NCBI RefSeq assembly: GCF_015356865.1
Contig: NZ_JAAFZA010000088.1
Coordinates: 1-38,362, forward strand
Source of the DNA: Catenulispora pinisilvae
Lineage (GTDB): Bacteria; Actinomycetota; Actinomycetes; Streptomycetales; Catenulisporaceae
Length of the DNA stretch: 38,362 bases
Reading direction: 5' to 3'
The position numbers and the translations under genes are program-made. Shown here one piece after another: positions 33,441-38,362 of the stretch (within the stretch, counting starts at the first letter, position 1; every line of letters begins with the position of its first letter). The notes under the pieces were generated by a model. The model had not been told where the DNA came from and searched no databases. It saw only the letters and a program-made list of their open reading frames with translations.

Positions 33441-34993
33441 GTGGTCTGTCGCTGGTGTTGCGTGGGGGGTTGGTGGCTGACGGGACCGGGGCTCCTTTGG
33501 TGCGGCGGGATGTGGGGGTGGTTGATGGCGTGGCTGGAGGGCGGGTCAGACTTCTGGCAGCGGGAGGTGATGCTTCCGCCACCGAGGTTGTAGACGTTTC
33601 GGGGTTGGTGGTCGCGCCGGGGTTCATCGACGTGCACACGCACTCCGATACCGCCGCTATAAACGGCGCGGAGGGGCGGCTTGATACGGCTCAGGTGTTC
33701 GCCTCGGTGGTGCAGGGGGTGACGACCGAGATCGCCGGGAACTGCGGGCACAGCGTCTTTCCCGGGCGGTATTCAGGGTTGGCTGCGTTAAGTCGGGCTC
33801 ATACGGCGAGTGCTATAGGGCGGGTTAACCATCTCGCGTCTCTTGTAGGGCACGGCACTGTGCGCGCCGCCGTAGCCGGGCTATCGGCGCGCGCCGCGAG
33901 TGCTTCGGAGATCACTCGGATGGCGGCAGTGGTGGATGAGGCTCTGGCGGGCGGGGCAGTGGGCTTCTCTACAGGGCTCATCTATACGCCGGGCTCCTAT
34001 GCGGACACTGCGGAGGTCACTGCGTTGGCGCGGGTGGCCGCGCGCCATGGGAAGCCTTATGTCACGCATCTGCGCGATGAGATGGCCGGGGTGGAAGGGG
34101 CTCTGGAGGAGGCGATCGCTATTGCGCGGAACAGTGGTGCGGCGCTACATGTGTCGCATCACAAGACCGCCGGGAAGTTCGCGTGGGGACGGACCGAGGT
34201 GACGTTGGCGCGGTTGGCGGGGCTTCGGGACGCGGGGATGGATGTGACGTGCGACGTCTATCCGTACACGGCCGGCAGTACAGCGTTGGGCGCGATGCTG
34301 CCGCCCTGGGCTCATGACGGCGGTCCGGCGCGGCTGCTGGAGCGGCTGCGCGACGCCGGGCAGCGCGATCTGCTGCGCAAGGCGATCGCCGAGGGCGTGC
34401 CCGGCTGGGAGAACACGGTCGGGAACGGCGGCTGGGACCGGATCGTGGTCGCCGGGGCGCCACGGCACGCCGGGTATCAGGGACGGACGATCGCCGACCT
34501 CGCCGGGTCGGCCGGCGTGGACGCGCTCGACCTGGTCGCGGAACTGCTGCTGGACGAGGACGGCGACGTGACGATCATCAGCCACTCGATGCGTGAGGAC
34601 GACGTACGGCGCGTGCTGGCGGCCCCGTTCGCGATGGTCGGCTCGGACGGCGTGCCGAAGCCGGGGCTGCCGCATCCGAGGTGGGCGGGCAGCTTCGCGC
34701 GGGTGCTGGGACACTACGCGCGGGAGGTAGGACTGTTCGGGCTGCCGGAGGCGGTGCGCAAGATGACGGGGGCGCCGGCCGCACGCTTCGGGCTGCCGGA
34801 CCGTGGAGTGCTGCGCGACGGGGCACACGCGGATCTGGTGGTGTTCGACGCGGCGCGGATCTCGGATCGCGCCACGTTCGCGGAGCCGCTGCTGCCGCCG
34901 ACAGGCGTGCGGCTGGTGGTGGTCGGCGGCTCGGTGGTGGTGCGGGACGGGGTGGTCACGAAGGCTCGGCCGGGGCGGGTGTTGGCTTGTTGA
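33437..34993 (+). CDS. N-acyl-D-amino-acid deacylase family amidohydrolase
   Basis: 518 residues from GTG 33437, overlapping the previous stop by four bases. It is an amidohydrolase-superfamily barrel of the D-aminoacylase type: His67/His69 in PGFIDVHTHSDTA, the metal Cys region in EIAGNCGHSVFPG, VTHLRDEMAGVEGALEEAI, the metal His in HVSHHKTAGK, DVYPYTAGST, IISHSMREDDV, and GSDGVPKPGLPHPRWAGSF near the C-terminus. The family removes acyl groups or N-terminal residues from D-amino acid derivatives. It sits between a PLP enzyme and a beta-lactamase-like hydrolase in one coupled operon, which points to processing of D-amino-acid-containing peptides. There is no signal peptide. Confidence 0.9.
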   Translation: MSGLSLVLRGGLVADGTGAPLVRRDVGVVDGVAGGRVRLLAAGGDASATEVVDVSGLVVAPGFIDVHTHSDTAAINGAEGRLDTAQVFASVVQGVTTEIAGNCGHSVFPGRYSGLAALSRAHTASAIGRVNHLASLVGHGTVRAAVAGLSARAASASEITRMAAVVDEALAGGAVGFSTGLIYTPGSYADTAEVTALARVAARHGKPYVTHLRDEMAGVEGALEEAIAIARNSGAALHVSHHKTAGKFAWGRTEVTLARLAGLRDAGMDVTCDVYPYTAGSTALGAMLPPWAHDGGPARLLERLRDAGQRDLLRKAIAEGVPGWENTVGNGGWDRIVVAGAPRHAGYQGRTIADLAGSAGVDALDLVAELLLDEDGDVTIISHSMREDDVRRVLAAPFAMVGSDGVPKPGLPHPRWAGSFARVLGHYAREVGLFGLPEAVRKMTGAPAARFGLPDRGVLRDGAHADLVVFDAARISDRATFAEPLLPPTGVRLVVVGGSVVVRDGVVTKARPGRVLAC

Positions 34994-35793
34994 GCGGCGC
35001 TGACTTCCCCGACGTCCAAGACCTCCCCGACGTCCGGGGCCTCCCCGGAACCCTCGCGTTCTGCGTCCCCGGCGCCGGCGAGCACCGCGCGGACGATGTA
35101 CTGCCGTTGGCCAGCGTCGGAAAGCTCCTGCTGCTCGCCTCGGTGGCGCAGGATTTCGTGACCGGCGCGCTGGATCCCGACGAGCGCCTGGCCCTCCTTG
35201 ACCAGGACTACAGCGCGGGTTCGGGCCTGCTGCTCAAGCTCTCGGCGCGCGAGTGGACGCTGCTCGACTTGGCGCGGCTCACGGCCGCGGTCAGCGACAA
35301 CACAGCGACCAACGCCTTGTTGCGTCGGGTCGGGTTGGAGCGGGTGTCGGCGGGTGCTGCGGCGCTCGGGTCGGTGCACACGCGGATCTTGGACTTCATC
35401 CGGGAGCCCCGGTTGCCGGAGCACCCGCCGACGTTCGCGGTGGGGACGGCGCGCGAGTTGGCGGCGCTCGTCGGCAGCATGGCCGGCGAGCGCACGTGGG
35501 GGGCGTTGGTGGTGGAGTGGATGGCCGGTTGCCTGGATCGGAGCATGGTGCCCGCCGCGATTCCGCACGATCCCGAGGACTCGAGCGTGCGCGAGGTACC
35601 CCTCGCCGGCTTGTGGGTAGCCAACAAGACCGGTACGGATGTGGGGACGCGATGCGATGTCGGGGTGGTGCGCGGCGCCCGGCAGGTCTGCTACGCCGTG
35701 CTGACGCGCTGCGACCCCGGGCACGAGTTCGAGATGGTACGGGGTATGCGCGAGATCGGGGCCGTGGTGGGGCGGATCGCTACCCGCGGGTGA
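34990..35793 (+). CDS. Class A beta-lactamase-like serine hydrolase
   Basis: 267 residues from TTG 34990, whose TTGA overlaps the deacylase stop; no ATG or GTG fits better. All penicillin-interacting motifs are present: Ser42-Val-Gly-Lys45, Ser102-Asp-Asn104 and Lys213-Thr-Gly. Aligning the omega-loop region gives TRILDFIREPRLP. The catalytic Glu (Glu139 for Glu166) is kept, but the Asn of E-P-x-L-N is Pro143. There is no signal peptide, unlike true secreted beta-lactamases, so it probably acts in the cytosol on D-amino-acid peptides or esters. The N-terminus has an imperfect repeat DFPDVQDLPDVRGLPG. It ends in a 14-base convergent overlap with the next gene. Confidence 0.85.
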   Translation: MSGADFPDVQDLPDVRGLPGTLAFCVPGAGEHRADDVLPLASVGKLLLLASVAQDFVTGALDPDERLALLDQDYSAGSGLLLKLSAREWTLLDLARLTAAVSDNTATNALLRRVGLERVSAGAAALGSVHTRILDFIREPRLPEHPPTFAVGTARELAALVGSMAGERTWGALVVEWMAGCLDRSMVPAAIPHDPEDSSVREVPLAGLWVANKTGTDVGTRCDVGVVRGARQVCYAVLTRCDPGHEFEMVRGMREIGAVVGRIATRG

Positions 35794-36613
35794 ACTGGAC
35801 CGCCGTGATGGAGTCGCCGTAACGGTGACCGTCGTCGTGCGCGCAGGGGATCGTGCTGTCCGGGTTCGGGACAAGCGGCAGCGCGCCGGTGAACCAGATG
35901 AGGACGAGCTGCGTCTTGACCGGCTTGGCGGGGGTGAGCACCGTGGTCGATCCGACATCGGTGGCGCTCGCGACCTTGGTGAACCCCGCGGGCGGCTGGC
36001 CGGGGCGGATGACGGGCGCCCCCCCTACGCTGGAATCGTCGGCCGTCCACATCTCCAGGTTGGCGCCCGGGGTCCCGACGTTCACCGTCACGCTGCCGAT
36101 CGACGTCGCGCCGCCGAGGTCGAAGACCACGCCGGTGCCCTTAGCCATGCCGGCGCGGGTCGCGTACTGCCCGCAATACTGGTCGGTCGTCCAGGCGCCG
36201 GTCGCAGACAACAACTTGTTGACCGTGCCCTTACCCTCCTCGCCGTTGTCGGAGTCGTAGACGGATACCCCCACCGGCGCGACGCGGTTCGACGTCGACG
36301 ATGTCGACGGCGCCGTCGGGGCCTGGGACACCGGCGTGGACGTGGTGTGGGTAGTGGCCGAACCCTTGCCCGCACCGCCGCCCCCGCCATGCATCGTCAC
36401 CGCCGCGGCGGCCAGCGCGACCGAAAGCACCCCCGCCACCACCCCGCCCTCCGACAGCCGGTGCCGTCGCTGCGCGCGCCGCAGCCGTGTCGGGTCCACC
36501 CGCACCGGGCCGATGTGCGCAGTGGCCTGGGTCATCACGGCGTGCAGTCGTTCCTCGGCACGCCCGAACTCGCCGTCTCCCGCCTCCGGCTTTCCCGGAA
36601 AGCCCTCGCTCAT
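35780..36613 (-). CDS. Single-pass membrane protein with discoidin-like extracytoplasmic domain, probable anti-sigma partner
   Basis: 277 residues from ATG 36613, overlapping the sigma stop by ATGA. The cytosolic N-terminus (about 1-54; EERLHAVMTQATAHIGPVRV and an Arg-rich RLRRAQRRHRLSE) precedes one membrane helix (about 55-75, VAGVLSVALAAAAVTM). A Ser/Thr/Pro linker follows. Residues about 115-277 form a beta-rich domain (GVVFDLGGATSIGSVTVNVG; PGANLEMWTADDSSVGGAP) like the F5/8 C-type or galactose-binding-like domains on actinobacterial membrane proteins. Two Cys, in QYCGQYA and IPCAHDD, may form a disulphide. Anti-sigma function is inferred from the coupled position after a SigE-family gene; the outer domain could sense a ligand. 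Confidence 0.75.
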   Translation of the reverse strand: MSEGFPGKPEAGDGEFGRAEERLHAVMTQATAHIGPVRVDPTRLRRAQRRHRLSEGGVVAGVLSVALAAAAVTMHGGGGGAGKGSATTHTTSTPVSQAPTAPSTSSTSNRVAPVGVSVYDSDNGEEGKGTVNKLLSATGAWTTDQYCGQYATRAGMAKGTGVVFDLGGATSIGSVTVNVGTPGANLEMWTADDSSVGGAPVIRPGQPPAGFTKVASATDVGSTTVLTPAKPVKTQLVLIWFTGALPLVPNPDSTIPCAHDDGHRYGDSITAVQFTRG

Positions 36614-37149
36614 CGCTCACTCCTCGCTTCCGCGGTCATCAGTTCTCGAAGACGTTCCAGACCGCGCGCGGCCTGGGACTTGACGTTCCCCGTGCTGCAC
36701 CGCAGCAGGTCGGCCACCTCCTGCACGCTCAGCTCCTCCCAGTAGCGGAGCACGACGATGGTGCGCATCCCGTGCGGCAGCTCGTCGAGCGCCCGCAGCA
36801 GGCTGTCGCGCAGCGTGACGCCGTCCGCGTGGTCGGCGGCGCGGCCCGCGGGGGCGGCGACCAGGGCCGAGGCGTCCGGGCCGAGCGGCAGGGTCACCGT
36901 CGGCAGCCGTTTGGCCGAGCGCCACACAGTGTGTGCGTCGTTGACGATGATCCGCCGGACGTATGCCTCCGGCGCGTCCATCCGGCGCACCCGCGACCAG
37001 CGCGGGAAGGCCTTCTCCAGCGCCGATTGGACCAGGTCCTCGGCCGCCTCGTTGTTGCCCACCAGGAGGTAGGCGGTGCGCATTAAGGACTGCGAGCGGA
37101 CGGCGACGAATTCCTCGAAGCCCCGCAGCCGTTCATTGTCGTGGCCCAC
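36610..37149 (-). CDS. SigE-family RNA polymerase sigma-70 factor (second copy)
   Basis: 179 residues. Region 2 spans about residues 10-80 (FEEFVAVRSQSLMRTAYLLV, AAEDLVQSALEKAFPRWSRV, PEAYVRRIIVNDAHTVWRS); region 4 about 120-172 (LDELPHGMRTIVVLRYWEEL, VQEVADLLRCSTGNVKSQAARG). It is the same subfamily as the sigma at 9177 but only moderately similar, so the two are not a recent duplication. The start GTG 37149 has a distant GGGAG; a start slightly downstream is possible. It is coupled (ATGA) to the membrane protein gene. It probably directs an envelope-related regulon. No convincing autoregulated promoter was found upstream. Confidence 0.9.
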   Translation of the reverse strand: MGHDNERLRGFEEFVAVRSQSLMRTAYLLVGNNEAAEDLVQSALEKAFPRWSRVRRMDAPEAYVRRIIVNDAHTVWRSAKRLPTVTLPLGPDASALVAAPAGRAADHADGVTLRDSLLRALDELPHGMRTIVVLRYWEELSVQEVADLLRCSTGNVKSQAARGLERLRELMTAEARSER

Positions 37150-37241
37150 CCTGGTCCCGCTCCCCTCGTCTGGCCGGTGTCACTGTCTCAAGTGCGGGAC
37201 GGGGCCATCGGTTGCACGCGGCGCGGAAACGCACCGAAGAT

Positions 37242-37368
37242 GATCAGTGTCCGGCAGGCGATCGGGGCTCGACAGACGATCAGTGTCCGGCAGGCGGTTA
37301 GTGCCCGGCAGGCGGTTAGTGCCCGGCAGGCGATCAGTGTTCCAGCCGGCGATCAGTGCCCGGCGCGC
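37242..37368. repeat. 18-bp tandem repeat array, seven units
   Basis: Units at 37242, 37260, 37278, 37296, 37314, 37332 (19 bp) and 37351. Units 1 and 3 are identical (GATCAGTGTCCGGCAGGC), units 4 and 5 are identical (GGTTAGTGCCCGGCAGGC), and units 2, 6 and 7 have diverged. The last unit runs through the stop and final codons of the LysR gene at 37353. Confidence 0.85.
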
Positions 37369-38264
37369 AGGTTCGCCGCCGTGGAAGCAAGATAGGCCAG
37401 GAACGAAGCCAGCACCGGATTCGGATTGGTCGGCCGCGAAGCGACCCCGATCTTCCGATACAGCCGCGGCCCGGAGATCCGCGTGGTCTCCACGCCGCTG
37501 GTGTCGCTGATCCCCAGGCTCGGTATCAGCGCGATGCCGAGCCCGGCCCGCACCAGACCGGTGATGACCTCGTAGTGGTCGCTGCGGCAGCGGATGTTGG
37601 GGACGAATCCCTCCAGCGCACAGGCCCGCTCCAGCACCGACAGCACCGGGGAGCCGGTTCCGAAACTGGTGATCCACTGCTCGCCGGCGAGCTCGTCCAG
37701 CCGGACTTGGCCGCGGCGTCCAGCGGGGTGGCCGGTCGGCACCACCAGCAGCTGCGGGTCGTTGAACAGCTCGCGGACCTCGACGCCCTCCGGCGGCGCC
37801 CAGGGGTCCAGGGCGTGTTCGAACATCACCAGGACGTCGATCTCACCCTGCTGGACAGCCGGCGCCAGCTCATGCGGCTGCCCCTCGACCAAGTCCAGCT
37901 CCACCGCCGGGTAGCGGTGTGCGAAACGGGACAGGGCCTGCGGGACCAGGCGGCGGCCGGCCGAGGCGAAGTAGCCGATGCACAGGTGCCCGGTATCGGC
38001 GCGGGAGTGCGCCATCAGGTCCTTCTCGGCGGCGTCGAGCAGGGCCAGGATCTCCTGGCCGCGCAGCGAGAGGCGACGGCCGGCGGCGGTGAGGCGCAGA
38101 CTCTGGGCGCCGCGCTCGACCAGGCTGAGGCCCGCTTCCTTCTCCAGCTGCGACAGCTGGTGCGACACCGCCGATGGAGACAGTTTCAGCTCGCGTGCCG
38201 CCCCCGCGATGGATCCGGACCGGTGGATTTCGGCCAGGATGCGGAGGCGGTGCGTATTGAGCAT
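37353..38264 (-). CDS. LysR-family transcriptional regulator
   Basis: 303 residues, standard length. The N-terminal winged helix (residues about 1-65) has RLRILAEIHRSGSIAGAA and LKLSPSAVSHQLSQLEKEAG with the recognition helix, then SLVERGAQSLRLTAAG. A linker helix and the periplasmic-binding-protein-like effector domain follow (residues about 90-295; GHLCIGYFASAGRRLVPQAL, LVRAGLGIALIPSLG). It probably regulates a gene divergent from it beyond the right edge of the window, the usual arrangement. The C-terminal NLRAGH lies inside the 18-bp repeat array, so the tail may have been set by repeat expansion. The inducer is unknown. Confidence 0.92.
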   Translation of the reverse strand: MLNTHRLRILAEIHRSGSIAGAARELKLSPSAVSHQLSQLEKEAGLSLVERGAQSLRLTAAGRRLSLRGQEILALLDAAEKDLMAHSRADTGHLCIGYFASAGRRLVPQALSRFAHRYPAVELDLVEGQPHELAPAVQQGEIDVLVMFEHALDPWAPPEGVEVRELFNDPQLLVVPTGHPAGRRGQVRLDELAGEQWITSFGTGSPVLSVLERACALEGFVPNIRCRSDHYEVITGLVRAGLGIALIPSLGISDTSGVETTRISGPRLYRKIGVASRPTNPNPVLASFLAYLASTAANLRAGH

Positions 38265-38362
38265 GCGGGCAGGCTATCCCTTACCCGCGCGTTGCCGCTT
38301 CCGCTGGTTTGGGAACGGCGGCGGGGCTGTCAGCAGGGCGGCAGGGGGCGGCGGCGCGGTAG

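Noticed and set aside
37242..37368. Possible CRISPR array
   Set aside because: Units are 18 bp with no spacers and no cas genes nearby; it is a plain tandem repeat.
37141..37395. Plus-strand ORF with ISVRQA/VSARQA hexapeptide repeats
   Set aside because: The repeats are simply the translation of the 18-bp DNA array. There is no convincing ribosome site, and it overlaps the sigma and LysR genes antisense.

Overview
The window is a GC-rich, gene-dense stretch that looks like the chromosome of a filamentous actinomycete (Streptomyces/Catenulispora-type). The basis is the very high GC with G/C-biased third codon positions, frequent GTG starts and one TTG start, several apparently leaderless starts, two SigE-family ECF sigma modules, a DUF574-type SAM methyltransferase (a family known mainly from actinomycetes), a GlxA-type regulator and many 1- to 4-bp start/stop overlaps. 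The genus cannot be fixed from sequence alone. No tRNA, rRNA, CRISPR array, transposase or prophage gene was found.

Layout. 1-4.5 kb (minus): a giant TPR protein with an embedded Cys-rich zinc-ribbon-like cluster, followed by the start of a ketoacyl-synthase-like gene that runs off the left edge. 4.8-8.6 kb (minus): SnoaL-like protein, Tat-exported PHP/CehA-type phosphoesterase, PIG-V-like membrane mannosyltransferase. 8.8-9.7 kb (minus): first SigE-family sigma factor with a one-TM partner. 9.8-11.1 kb: a MarR regulator divergent from a zinc-ribbon gene and an unknown gene, separated by a perfect 19-bp palindrome. 11.5-16.2 kb: ArsR-like regulator, DUF574 methyltransferase, large secreted CHAP/NlpC-like protein. 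16.3-18.4 kb: a 64-aa membrane protein, then a GlxA regulator with an isochorismatase-family hydrolase. 18.4-23.2 kb (minus): GT4 glycosyltransferase carrying an octanucleotide repeat, membrane-anchored STAND/TPR NTPase, transglutaminase-like protein. 23.4-25.0 kb (minus): ahcY under an SAH riboswitch, with a strong terminator.

25.2-35.8 kb is the most coherent region, a peptide and amino-acid island. It holds a GNAT acetyltransferase, a LysA-type decarboxylase, and a minus operon of S9 peptidase, M20 peptidase and S66 LD-carboxypeptidase. Divergent from that operon is a plus operon of a second LysA-fold enzyme, an N-acyl-D-amino-acid deacylase and a class A beta-lactamase-like serine hydrolase. 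The gene set fits breakdown of murein-derived or D-amino-acid peptides. The adjacent GNAT + LysA-fold + S66 trio also recalls the parts of the microcin C proteins MccE and MccF. 35.8-38.3 kb (minus) holds a second SigE-family sigma/anti-sigma-like pair and a LysR regulator.

Beyond genes, the window is rich in short degenerate tandem arrays. Four of them (15- to 25-bp units) lie directly downstream of minus-strand genes and three run into their last codons. An 8-bp array inside the glycosyltransferase could make that gene phase-variable. Three convergent gene pairs overlap at their 3' ends.
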